Source of the DNA: SVQP01 sp045606685
GTDB lineage: Bacteria; Bacillota; Clostridia; Oscillospirales; CAG-272
Direction of reading: 5' to 3'
Length of the DNA: 16,281 nt
Assembly (NCBI GenBank): GCA_045606685.1
Contig: JAZUSJ010000267.1
Coordinates: 1-16,281, forward strand
The number at the start of each line of letters is the position of its first letter. Positions within the stretch are counted from its first letter, which is position 1. The translations under genes were made by a program, and so were the position numbers. Under the pieces are notes generated by a model. The model ran no database searches. It saw only the letters and a program-made list of their open reading frames with translations, and was not told the origin of the DNA. Positions 1-7,403 of this stretch are shown in pieces.

Positions 1-2144
1 TCGAAGGGGTTGAATGCGTTACCGGAGAAGCCGTAACCGAAACCGATCTGAGTTGCACCGGAACGGAATGCTTCTGCCCACTGTGCACCAGCGGAAGCGT
101 CGAATACAACGTCGATCTTGTCCTGGAGCTGAGTGCCCTTGGTCAGGTCATCGAGGATGCCCTGGAGGTACTCAGCTCTGAATCTCTGCTTATCGGTATC
201 AGAGGAAGAACCGTAAACGAGAGTGATGTTCTCGGAAGAATCGTAGCCATACTTCTCGGGATCAGCAAGCAGGATATCGATAGCAGCCTGCATCTTTTCC
301 TTAGCGAGAGTGGGGTTGTAACCGGTCAGTGCGTCGTAAGCGTCATCGGTGGACAGACCGGTCAGAGAACCGCTGGACCAGGTGCCGTCAGCAGCCTGCT
401 CGAAGCCGTAAGCGCGGAGGATACCTTCCTTAGCGATGGTGGTGTTACGATACTGACCACCGTCTTCCAGCTCAGGAGAGTTCTCAATGTCATAGTAGTA
501 AGCAACGTTGATCAGACCGAAGCAAGGAACGGAAGAACCGGGCCAGATCTTTTCAACAACGTCACTTCTGTTCAGAGCGAGGTTGAATGCGTGACGGAAT
601 TCCTGGATAGCAAGAATACCGTTGTTGTTCTGGCTGTTCTTCAGAACATCCAGGTTGGAGTACAGCTGCATACCGAAGGTACCGGTGGAGGTAGAGGTGA
701 AGTAAACGTACTTGGAGTCGAGGTATTCTTCAACGTTCTCAGACTGCAGAGAAGCGTCGTTGTAAGTACCGTTCAGGAAGCCCATCCACTTGGTGTCGAA
801 TTCAGCAACCTTACGGCAGTTGATAGCGGTAATGTTGTACTGGTTCTTGTACTGTTCCATGTTCCAACCGTACCAGTTCTCGTTCTTTTCCAGTCTGTAG
901 TGAGAACCAGCCTCAAACTCAACGAGCTTGTAGGGGCCCCAAGAAGCGGTGGTCTCGAGAGAGGAGTTGTACTTGGAAGTCCACAGGGTTGCGCCTTCAG
1001 CGGGCTCAACTCTTGCAGCGTCATACTTTGCCTTGTGTACCAGAGGCAGGCTGGAGAAGTAGTAGGGAGCCCATACGGACAGGCTGCCGTCTTCTCTCAG
1101 GAATTCAAAGTTGATGTCCATGCAGACAACGATAGCGTTTTCCTCGGGAATAGCGTATACGCCTACGGTATCCCAAGCAACTTCATCACCGTAGCCGGAG
1201 ATGTAGAACAGGGTTTCCTTGAACAGCTCGGTCTGAGTAGCCTCATCCATGGTGCTCCAGTCCATACCGAAGGGAGCAAGAGCGTAGCCAACCAGTTCCT
1301 TAGCAGCTTCCATGTTCTCAGCGGTGATCAGAGTGTAGCCATACTCGTTAGCTGCATCAGCGATAACCTTCAGAGCTGCAATAGCCTCATCGGAACCAAC
1401 GTAGTTGGTGATCAGGTCGGTCAGGGAGTAGCCGGCAAGAGTCATACCGGTGGTGGTAACGTTCAGATAAACCTCTGCGCCGTCGATATTGAAGGAGTAG
1501 TCAGGGGTTTCGCCCTCGCCGTATGCGGGAACGATGGGAGCGTAGATGGGAGCGCCGGAGAAGAAGTATTCCTTAGCGTTCTTGATTCTGAGGGTGTCAT
1601 AGTAGGTGTTTGCGCGGAAGTTCATGAACTTGGGGTCCAGAACTTGCTGCATGGTCCACTCGAAGTCTTCAGCGGTGATAGCAGTGCCATCATCCCACTT
1701 CAGGTCAGTACGCAGGGTGATCTTCCATGCGTAGCCGCCCTCTTCCTTCTGCGCGTCAGTGTAGCCCCACTTAGCGTCAACGGTAGAGGTTACGTCTTCC
1801 AGCTTGGTAGCTGCGGAGTAGTAGGTGGTGTAAGCACCGGGAACGATAGCGTCCTTGTTGATGGAGCCGTCTGCGTTGTACTTCTCATCATTCTCGAACT
1901 TATAGTCATAGTCGAAGAAAGAGGAGCCAATGTAGCTCATGATCTGAGTATCATTGTTGTCAGCGTAGGTCAGCTCGTTCCAGTTACTGGGCATTACGCT
2001 GGTGGTGGTGTTGTACTCTGCCTGCTTCAGCTTAACCTGCTCAACTACAGGGGGTTCATTCTTGGAACCGCAGCTTGCGATCATCAGAGCGACCAGAACC
2101 AGACATACAGCCATCGTAAGAACGGATCTGAAATTTCTGTTCAT
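1..2144 (-). CDS. ABC transporter solute-binding lipoprotein, family 5 (OppA/DppA-like), 3' end cut by window edge
   Basis: Predicted to capture oligopeptides or related solutes outside the membrane and hand them to an ABC importer. The translated N-terminus begins MNRNFRSVLT and has a hydrophobic stretch ending in the lipobox I-A-S-C with Cys25, so it should be lipid-anchored. Further in are family-5-type features: a W-DDG-TAITAEDF-type segment after the first 100 residues, and later 'EFRHAFNLALNRSDVV' and 'VPCFGLIN'. The start is fixed by GGAGG seven bases upstream. At least 714 codons lie in the window, longer than the 500-600 residues usual for the family; extra sequence appears to lie between the TAEDF motif and the later core. 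The C-terminus is outside the window. No permease or ATPase genes for it are visible, so they would lie to the left or elsewhere. Substrate cannot be told from sequence. Confidence 0.88.
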   Translation of the reverse strand, partial: MNRNFRSVLTMAVCLVLVALMIASCGSKNEPPVVEQVKLKQAEYNTTTSVMPSNWNELTYADNNDTQIMSYIGSSFFDYDYKFENDEKYNADGSINKDAIVPGAYTTYYSAATKLEDVTSTVDAKWGYTDAQKEEGGYAWKITLRTDLKWDDGTAITAEDFEWTMQQVLDPKFMNFRANTYYDTLRIKNAKEYFFSGAPIYAPIVPAYGEGETPDYSFNIDGAEVYLNVTTTGMTLAGYSLTDLITNYVGSDEAIAALKVIADAANEYGYTLITAENMEAAKELVGYALAPFGMDWSTMDEATQTELFKETLFYISGYGDEVAWDTVGVYAIPEENAIVVCMDINFEFLREDGSLSVWAPYYFSSLPLVHKAKYDAARVEPAEGATLWTSKYNSSLETTASWGPYKLVEFEAGSHYRLEKNENWYGWNMEQYKNQYNITAINCRKVAEFDTKWMGFLNGTYNDASLQSENVEEYLDSKYVYFTSTSTGTFGMQLYSNLDVLKNSQNNNGILAIQEFRHAFNLALNRSDVVEKIWPGSSVPCFGLINVAYYYDIENSPELEDGGQYRNTTIAKEGILRAYGFEQAADGTWSSGSLTGLSTDDAYDALTGYNPTLAKEKMQAAIDILLADPEKYGYDSSENITLVYGSSSDTDKQRFRAEYLQGILDDLTKGTQLQDKIDVVFDASAGAQWAEAFRSGATQIGFGYGFSGNAFNPF

Positions 2145-2203
2145 AAATAAGTCCTCCATTTATGAAATTTGTTTATTGTTTCATCTTAAATCCGCAGAGT
2201 TTC

Positions 2204-2254
2204 TTTTATATTGAATGTGGAATCCCTCAGAAAAACCCTACATTCAATATAAAA
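2204..2254 (-). repeat. Perfect 15-bp inverted repeat in the leader of the solute-binding protein gene
   Basis: Arms 2204-2218 (ttttatattgaatgt) and 2240-2254 are exact reverse complements and can extend two more pairs with a G-U. The loop is about 17 bases. The hairpin lies between the promoter at 2286-2314 and the start codon at 2144, so it would be in the 5' untranslated RNA. It is AT-rich and has no following T-run on the minus strand, so it does not look like a terminator; an mRNA-stabilising hairpin or a protein operator are both possible. Confidence 0.7.
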
Positions 2255-2285
2255 AAGCATACTGCGTGATCATATGAACGGGAAT

Positions 2286-2314
2286 ATTGTAACATATAAA
2301 AATTCATTTGTCAA
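2286..2314 (-). promoter_or_regulatory. Sigma-A-type promoter for the solute-binding lipoprotein gene
   Basis: On the minus strand, TTGACA (2309-2314) is followed after exactly 17 bases by TACAAT (2286-2291). Transcription would start near 2279, giving a leader of about 135 bases that contains the 15-bp inverted repeat. The rest of the 2145-2445 gap holds only short palindromes (for example tttatcgataaa at 2392-2403) and no convincing terminator for the upstream gene. Confidence 0.8.
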
Positions 2315-2445
2315 TGACTTTATTGCCGAAAAACGAAAAATATTCACAATTTTACAGAATATTTTTTCAAATTGCGCGCCTCTCTTTAATGTTTATCGAT
2401 AAATCCGCGATTTGCCCATGAAAGAAGGGGCTTGCAAACTTGCAT

Positions 2446-4539
2446 TTACACTCTGTACTTGTTCTTTCTGTCCAGCGACATGCGGAAATCGATCGACTCG
2501 TCGGGAGGACAGAGATCCCACGCCTCGTCCGCAAGCGCGCGCAGCTCCTGCTCGGTCGGATCGCAGATCCCTCTCTCGGCTGCAAGACGCAAAGCGCAAA
2601 GCCCGAACCACAGATCGGTCAGCGTAGTCTCGCCCTCGCTGATGGCGTGATGCTCGGCCTTGAAAAACGCTTCCAGATAGTCAATCTTGCGCAACTTGAG
2701 TGCGGCTACGGCCGCCGTGATCGAAATGCGGTCGTCCGACTTGCAATTCTGCGGCAGCGAGTCGTACAGCTCCCACGCCTTGGCATAAAGGCCGCACGCA
2801 TTCAGATACTGCAAATACTCACTTGCCAGAGCCACGTCGGCAAACGCACCGGGACAGGCAACGGCTCTGTCATAATACGCCTGTGCCGCCGCATCATTCC
2901 CCGCCTCGCGCTCCGACACAGCCAGATTGCGCAGCGCCCAGCAGTTGGGGGCAAGCCCGGCAGATGCCAGCCAGGCCTCCCGGGCCGTCCGAACAGCGCT
3001 TTCCCGCTCCGCTTGATCGTAGGATCTGGTCACGATGACCTCGGTATTGTGGCATTCGTAGGCTGCTACGCCCAGATGCAGCAGATTGTTCCACGTCTTT
3101 GGCGCATTTTGCAGTCGGGAGAGCCACTTCGGACTGACCATATACGACCTTGGCAACGCAGCAGGATCCTGCTTGGGCAGGCTGCCCGTTTGCAAAAGCG
3201 TCAGCCATGGACGCTCGACCTCTCCTATTGCGGACTGCGGAAAGCACATGGACACAGGGGCAACACCGTCACCGTCGCGCGCCATTCTCTCGATTTCAAC
3301 TGCCCCGAAGCCCGAGCCAAAGTGGCCGATTTTGTCTTCCGTCACGGGCAAAAGCGCAAGCTCGCACATCTTTTGGTCAATATTGCGGATATTCTCCGCA
3401 CTGACGGTCGCGTCAATGGCCGCCCCGAAGTACGCAACCGCGTCATCGTAGTCCACGTCCAGCATTTTCGTGCCGTCCAGCATCATGCCGCCGTAGCACT
3501 GCGTCCATTCATACACGCAGCCTGCAGGCATGGGCTTATCGTGCAGCTGCGAGGGTGCAATGCCCGCCTGCATTTCGACGTAGTAGCCGGTTCCCTTACC
3601 GTCCGACAAATACTCCTGCCAATGCTTGCCTGCAGCATGCTCGCCCCACGCAAACAGCTTTTTATAAAGCAGCGGTGCGGTACTGCGCTCGTAAAAGACC
3701 GAGCCGTCCTCATAGGCCGCAGCCTCCCAGGTCGAGGCATCCTTGTCCTCGCACTGAATGAAATAATCGTACGCGCGATCGGCATTTTCGGGGTAAGTGG
3801 CGTCGATACCGCCCATGGCGTCCAGATTTGGCAGCCGCTCAAAGCGGCAAGCACCGCCGACAAACGAGATCACATCCTTGTGGCTTGCCAGCACGCGCAC
3901 ACGGCGCTCGGCACGCACCGCAATATTGCTCCACCAGTAGGTGGTGGTATCGCGATCAAAGGGATTGATCAGCTTGACGTGCGAATACAGCTGCTTTGAA
4001 CCCGCCGGAAGGTGAAAATCGACCTGCCAGAAAATGCTTTTGTTGCGCTCAAACTCGTAAATGCGCAGAAAATCATTGCCCTCACCGTCGGTAAGCGCGG
4101 CAGCGTACACGTTGTCGCAGGTGGTGTAGGTGTGGCCGAAATTGCCCACGTTCCACTCTATGCCGCCCGACAGCCATGCGTTACGGATAGCTAAGTTTCC
4201 GGGCTGGATGACGGGATTGGCAAAAAGCAGCTCCTTTTTTGCGATTTTATCATACAGCGAATGCAATCTGCCGCCAAGCGAGGGCAGAAAGCGCGCTTGC
4301 AGATATTCGTTCTCCAGCACGTAAGAGGGCAGCTGAAGCTCACCTCTGCTGCGGTCGTACCGGTCCTGCGTCAGGTAAGGCAGCACCTTTGTCATGCATC
4401 CGAGATGCTCCAGGAGCGACTGAGGAAACTCCCCGTCGGTACGTGCGGGCTCTGCCCTTTCGGCTCTGAATTTCGGCAACGGATTGCACCCCTGCGGCAC
4501 GTTTCCGCGAATATTATATATATGGAAAGAAAGGCTCAT
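2446..4539 (-). CDS. DUF5107 domain protein with TPR-like C-terminal half
   Basis: 697 residues from the chosen start. Residues about 50-290 match the DUF5107 pattern, a galactose-mutarotase-like beta-sandwich often linked to carbohydrate metabolism: 'LPSLGGRLHSLYDK', then 'ELLFANPVIQPGN', then 'WLSGGIEWNVGNFGHT', and later 'YWWSNIAVR'. Residues from about 480 to the end are Ala/Leu-rich paired helices with TPR-like texture ('NLAVSEREAGNDAAAQAYYDRAV'-type unit). No signal peptide is seen, so it should be cytoplasmic. The start at 4539 is preferred over an upstream in-frame ATG at 4602 because AGAGGAAG precedes it and the family similarity begins after it. It lies 56 bases downstream of the aldo/keto reductase and is probably co-transcribed. 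DUF5107 proteins have no settled reaction; a role in sugar or glycoside handling is inferred only. Confidence 0.85.
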   Translation of the reverse strand: MSLSFHIYNIRGNVPQGCNPLPKFRAERAEPARTDGEFPQSLLEHLGCMTKVLPYLTQDRYDRSRGELQLPSYVLENEYLQARFLPSLGGRLHSLYDKIAKKELLFANPVIQPGNLAIRNAWLSGGIEWNVGNFGHTYTTCDNVYAAALTDGEGNDFLRIYEFERNKSIFWQVDFHLPAGSKQLYSHVKLINPFDRDTTTYWWSNIAVRAERRVRVLASHKDVISFVGGACRFERLPNLDAMGGIDATYPENADRAYDYFIQCEDKDASTWEAAAYEDGSVFYERSTAPLLYKKLFAWGEHAAGKHWQEYLSDGKGTGYYVEMQAGIAPSQLHDKPMPAGCVYEWTQCYGGMMLDGTKMLDVDYDDAVAYFGAAIDATVSAENIRNIDQKMCELALLPVTEDKIGHFGSGFGAVEIERMARDGDGVAPVSMCFPQSAIGEVERPWLTLLQTGSLPKQDPAALPRSYMVSPKWLSRLQNAPKTWNNLLHLGVAAYECHNTEVIVTRSYDQAERESAVRTAREAWLASAGLAPNCWALRNLAVSEREAGNDAAAQAYYDRAVACPGAFADVALASEYLQYLNACGLYAKAWELYDSLPQNCKSDDRISITAAVAALKLRKIDYLEAFFKAEHHAISEGETTLTDLWFGLCALRLAAERGICDPTEQELRALADEAWDLCPPDESIDFRMSLDRKNKYRV

Positions 4540-4595
4540 ATCTCTTCCTCTTTCTGCCCTGACAGGCAAGATTTGTGGGAATGACTCGGCAAACG

Positions 4596-5729
4596 TCAGC
4601 ACGTGCGCTTTGCAAGCTCAGTCATCATCTCGGAGATCTTAATGTTCTGCGGGCAGACAGACTCACAGGCCTGACAGCCGATGCAGGCCGTGGGCTTTTG
4701 CTCCTCGGGCAGGGCTGCAACCTCTGCTCTGACCTTGCCTGCGTTCTCGGGATACATCTGCGCATTATAAAACTTAATCATTTGTGGAATATTCAACCCC
4801 TGTGCGCAATACGGCGTGCAGTAGCGGCATTCGGTGCAAGGCAGCGTCTTTTTGGCGATCATATCGTCCGCGATCTCCATGAGTGCCTGCCACTCTGCCT
4901 CGTTCAGCGGCTTTTCATCCGAAAAGGTTTCCAGATTCTCAGCCAGCTGCTGCATATTGGACATACCCGACAGCGTGACGATCACGTCGGGCAGCGACTG
5001 CAAGAAGCGGAACGCCCACTCGGGTGCGCTGACACCGGGACGCAGCTTTTCCAGCTTTGCGGCATACTCGGGCTCAAGAGAAGCCAATCTGCCGCCGCGC
5101 ACAGGCTCCATTACCCAAACGCCAAGGCCGTAGGAGCGGATCAGCTCGATCTTTTCCTTTGCGCTCTGCAGCTTATAATCCAGATAGTTGAGCTGGATCT
5201 GGCAAAATTCCATCTCGCAGGCATACTTATCCAAAAATCTCTTCATGGTAGCCAGCGTGCCGTGCGTGGAAAAGCCCAGATGCTTGATGCGCCCCGCCTT
5301 TTTTTCGGAGATCATATACTCCACATCACCGTACTTTTCGGTGTTCAGATACGCGTCGATATTGCCCTCGGACACGTTATGGATCAGATAATAGTCAATA
5401 TAATCCATGCCAAGGCGGCGCAGCTGCTCTTCAAAGATCTCTTTGCCGCGTCCCCAGAAGTCAACCGAGAAGCCGGGGAATTTGGTGGCTACATAAAAGC
5501 TCTCTCTTGGGTACTTTGCCAGTGCGCGGCCGATAAATTCCTCGCTCTTGCCCTGGTGGTACACCCATGCGGTATCAAAGTAGTTGACGCCCTTGGAAAT
5601 GGCAAGATCCACCATCTCACCAAGAGCTGCCTCGTCAATATCCGCACCGCTCTCGGATTTTTGCGGCAATCTCATGCAGCCCATGCCGAGTGTGCTGAGC
5701 GCCACGCCGTTTAAATTCTTGTATATCAT
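4596..5729 (-). CDS. Aldo/keto reductase with C-terminal 2x[4Fe-4S] ferredoxin domain
   Basis: 377 residues. The N-terminal barrel carries the aldo/keto reductase signature 'LGMGCMRLP' and the catalytic set Asp52, Tyr57, Lys83 and His117 ('FDTAWVYHQG', 'ATKFP', 'YYLIHN'). The C-terminal part carries two iron-sulfur motifs: Cys298/301/304/308 and Cys349/352/355/359-Pro. This ferredoxin-fused subfamily is common in anaerobes and is presumed to reduce or oxidise carbonyl/sugar substrates using NAD(P)H and/or the clusters; the substrate is unknown. The start at 5729 has GGAGGG upstream at good spacing, whereas the in-frame ATG at 5789 lies inside the promoter. It is the first gene of a leftward unit with the DUF5107 gene. 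Confidence 0.92.
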   Translation of the reverse strand: MIYKNLNGVALSTLGMGCMRLPQKSESGADIDEAALGEMVDLAISKGVNYFDTAWVYHQGKSEEFIGRALAKYPRESFYVATKFPGFSVDFWGRGKEIFEEQLRRLGMDYIDYYLIHNVSEGNIDAYLNTEKYGDVEYMISEKKAGRIKHLGFSTHGTLATMKRFLDKYACEMEFCQIQLNYLDYKLQSAKEKIELIRSYGLGVWVMEPVRGGRLASLEPEYAAKLEKLRPGVSAPEWAFRFLQSLPDVIVTLSGMSNMQQLAENLETFSDEKPLNEAEWQALMEIADDMIAKKTLPCTECRYCTPYCAQGLNIPQMIKFYNAQMYPENAGKVRAEVAALPEEQKPTACIGCQACESVCPQNIKISEMMTELAKRTC

Positions 5730-5760
5730 CTTTTGTTCCCTCCGTTTGCCTTTTTCTTTC

Positions 5761-5789
5761 ATTATACAGGAAAACCGTGCGCTTTGCAA
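5761..5789 (-). promoter_or_regulatory. Promoter for the aldo/keto reductase unit, overlapped by twin TTGCAA sites
   Basis: On the minus strand TTGCAA (5784-5789) is separated by 17 bases from a perfect TATAAT (5761-5766). A second TTGCAA lies at 5794-5799, exactly 10 bases (about one helical turn) from the first. Each is self-complementary, so the pair could be an operator covering the -35 box. The promoter is back to back with the rightward promoter at 5819-5847. Confidence 0.65.
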
Positions 5790-5818
5790 GACGTTGCAAC
5801 AAAAAAATCACCGCTCTA

Positions 5819-5847
5819 TTGACAATCTCGCAAAAGCGTGCTACAAT
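5819..5847 (+). promoter_or_regulatory. Sigma-A-type promoter for the riboswitch-led cobalamin operon
   Basis: TTGACA (5819-5824), a 17-base spacer and TACAAT (5842-5847). The predicted start near 5854 places the cobalamin riboswitch at the very beginning of the transcript. The box sequences and spacer length are identical to those of the promoter at 2286-2314 on the other strand. Confidence 0.85.
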
Positions 5848-5859
5848 GAAAGCAACTGA

Positions 5860-5972
5860 ATACCGTTCGCGGTCAGGCTCCGAAATGCGTTTTTCGGATC
5901 AGGGGGAAGTTCGGTGAAAATCCGTCGCAACCATCATTACCGTCAAAGTCGGAATACCCGCCGCCGCGCCAA
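5860..5972 (+). promoter_or_regulatory. Cobalamin riboswitch
   Basis: The segment holds the hallmark cobalamin-box string GGTGAAAATCC (5913-5923) preceded by GGGGGAAG (5902-5909), and the 3' conserved block AGTCGGAATACCCGCC (5947-5962), close to the AGTCAGGATACCTGCC consensus. Supporting stems: tccgaaa (5879-5885) with tttcgga (5892-5898), and cgcgg (5868-5872) with ccgcg (5964-5968) closing the element. The middle CCCGCAACTG-type stretch is degenerate, so this may be a divergent subtype. It sits right after a consensus promoter and upstream of an ECF transporter operon, which fits repression of cobalamin uptake by cobalamin. Confidence 0.85.
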
Positions 5973-6058
5973 GGAAATTACTTTTGGATATGAAAAGTGT
6001 AGCCAATGATTCGTTCGTGCAAAGGGGTAAGTGTACCCATGCGCGGACGGGATTGCTG

Positions 6059-6101
6059 CGCTTTTTTGCCTTACAGAGGTAAAAGAGCGTTTTTTGTTTT
6101 T
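6059..6101 (+). terminator. Intrinsic terminator-like hairpin in the riboswitch leader
   Basis: The strand can fold CGCTTTT... (from 6059) onto ...AGAGCG (to 6089), with an inner TTAC (6071-6074) / GTAA (6079-6082) stem, followed by a T-run (6090-6101, interrupted by one G). It lies about 90 bases after the aptamer and about 175 bases before the first start codon, the place expected for an expression platform. The stem has G-U pairs and a bulge, so the call is moderate. A further small hairpin (cctgtt 6104-6109 / aacagg 6114-6119) follows. Confidence 0.55.
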
Positions 6102-6156
6102 CACCTGTTCATCAACAGGGGTTTCATCCATACGCAAGCCACCGCAGCCGCCCCGC

Positions 6157-6240
6157 TGTCATCCTCGAGCAAGCATCTCGGTCAAGATTCTTCGCTTCGC
6201 TCAAGAATGACAGACCGAGATGCGCCACGAAGGATCTTGC
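6157..6240 (+). repeat. Dispersed intergenic hairpin repeat ('TTCTTCGCTTCGCTC...GAATGACA' type)
   Basis: Contains gcatctcggtc (6173-6183) and its exact reverse complement gaccgagatgc (6213-6223), with a nested attctt (6187-6192) / aagaat (6203-6208), and tgtcat-like outer ends. The core resembles a small non-coding repeat found in many copies between genes in diverse bacterial genomes. It separates the riboswitch/terminator from the first gene of the operon. Whether it is multi-copy in this genome cannot be seen from one window. Confidence 0.6.
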
Positions 6241-6276
6241 GGGGCGGAGCAAGGTTGCAACAAGAAGGAGGTCGTC

Positions 6277-6606
6277 ATGAGCGAAAGGCTGACAAAGCAA
6301 GACTGCATGGATCTGCTCGTGCGCAAGCACGCAGAGATTGGCGGTGCGCGTTTTCCCAAGCGATCGGATTTTTCCGAGCGCGAGGTGGTGGCCATCAAGG
6401 CATTCTTAGGCCCTTGGCCGCGTGCGCTGGAGGCCGCAGGCATCAAAGCGCCCCGTGACGATGGCCGCGCCGAGAAAAACAAGCAAAAGCACATCCGTTC
6501 CAAAAGATTACGTACCGAGGCAAAGCTGGCCAAACGCGCGTCTGCACGGGATGAAGCGTCCGTGCAGGACAAGAATATCAATCAAGAAAAGGAGAACTCC
6601 CCATGA
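6277..6606 (+). CDS. Small protein with a homing-endonuclease-associated-type repeat
   Basis: 109 residues. Residues about 8-52 fit the short helical repeat seen beside HNH endonucleases (PF18780-like): a helix 'CMDLLVRKHAEIGG', then 'RFPKRSDFSEREVVAIKAFLGPWPRALEAAGI'. The tail (residues 55-109) is Lys/Arg/Glu-rich and looks disordered, which suggests nucleic-acid binding. There is no nuclease domain, signal peptide or TM segment. The start is set by AAGGAGG just upstream; an earlier in-frame ATG at 6220 lies inside the hairpin repeat and is rejected. Its stop overlaps the next start by four bases (ATGA), so translation is coupled to the DUF4430 gene. A regulatory role in the cobalamin operon is a guess from position. 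Confidence 0.72.
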   Translation: MSERLTKQDCMDLLVRKHAEIGGARFPKRSDFSEREVVAIKAFLGPWPRALEAAGIKAPRDDGRAEKNKQKHIRSKRLRTEAKLAKRASARDEASVQDKNINQEKENSP

Positions 6607-7400
6607 AAAAAGTCATCACACTCTTTACAGCACTCGCACTCCTGCTCTCTCTGCTTGCCATCGGGGCTTCGGCTGAGCAGCCCGTTCCCTATGCCTTCGT
6701 CACGGTTGCGGTCAAGGGTGAGCTGGTGGCCGCGCAGGTCTGCATCGAGCTGCAGGACCTTGACAATGACGGACAAACCACGGTCAACGACGCACTCATC
6801 GCTCTGCACAAGCAAATGTACCCGGGCGGTGCTGACGCAGGATATGCCTCTTATCAGAGCGACTATGGCCTGAGCATGAGCAAGCTGTGGGGCGACGAGA
6901 GCGGCATGTTCGGCTATTATCATAACAACAAGCCCTGTCAAAGTCTCTCCGATCCGATCGATCAGGGCGACTCGGTTGCCGCATTCGTGTACGCAAGCGC
7001 CGATTGGAGTGACCTTTACACGTATTTTGACCGAGAGGTCCGCACAGTCGATCCGGGCGACGAGATCACGCTGACGCTCATGGCAGCAGGCTACGACGAA
7101 AACTGGAATCCCATCTCTTACCCAATAGAGGGCGCGACGCTGACCTTGGACGGTGAAAAAACAACGTACGTGACCGACGCGCAGGGCAAGGTGACCTTTT
7201 CGCTCCAAGAGGCAGGCTCGCACGTCGTCAGCGCTGAATACAGCAATGCAACCATCGTGCCGCCCGCATGCGCGGTTACAGTCACAAGCCCCGAGAAGGG
7301 CGGCTGCAAGGCCGTGGTGGGCAGTGCAATAGGATTGGTAACACTTTCCGGCTTTGTCATTTGCGCCATCTGCACCAAGACCGGACGCAAGGAGAGCTGA
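6603..7400 (+). CDS. Secreted, C-terminally anchored DUF4430 (transcobalamin C-terminal-like) protein
   Basis: 265 residues. A signal peptide (MKKVITLFTA..., predicted cut after ASA-24) is followed by a DUF4430-like domain (about 27-135) with 'MFGYYHNN' and 'IDQGDSVAAFVY', equivalent to the W-x-Y-x-V-N-G and DGD-x-I motifs of that family. Residues 52-63 form an EF-hand/dockerin-like loop (DLDNDGQTTVND). Residues about 145-228 look like an Ig-like or carboxypeptidase-regulatory-like beta domain. The C-terminus is GCKA (234-237), a hydrophobic helix and a basic tail. It should sit on the outer face of the membrane. RBS AAGGAG precedes the ATG. In the riboswitch operon and next to a second DUF4430 protein, it is inferred to help capture cobalamin; direct binding is not proven. 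Confidence 0.85.
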   Translation: MKKVITLFTALALLLSLLAIGASAEQPVPYAFVTVAVKGELVAAQVCIELQDLDNDGQTTVNDALIALHKQMYPGGADAGYASYQSDYGLSMSKLWGDESGMFGYYHNNKPCQSLSDPIDQGDSVAAFVYASADWSDLYTYFDREVRTVDPGDEITLTLMAAGYDENWNPISYPIEGATLTLDGEKTTYVTDAQGKVTFSLQEAGSHVVSAEYSNATIVPPACAVTVTSPEKGGCKAVVGSAIGLVTLSGFVICAICTKTGRKES

Positions 7401-7403
7401 GGC

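Noticed and set aside
2392..2445. Short palindromes (tttatcgataaa, tgcaaacttgca) as a terminator for the DUF5107 gene
   Set aside because: Stems are short, AT-rich and lack a T-run in the right direction; no more than chance-level structure.
591..3999. Two long plus-strand open frames of 519 codons each (591-2150 and 2440-3999)
   Set aside because: They lie antisense to well-supported minus-strand genes (solute-binding lipoprotein and DUF5107 protein), lack ribosome binding sites and have no domain-like sequence. The equal length is coincidence.
6006..6458. Plus-strand frame of 150 codons through the riboswitch leader
   Set aside because: It crosses the terminator and hairpin repeat, has no ribosome binding site and overlaps the better supported 6277-6606 gene in another frame.
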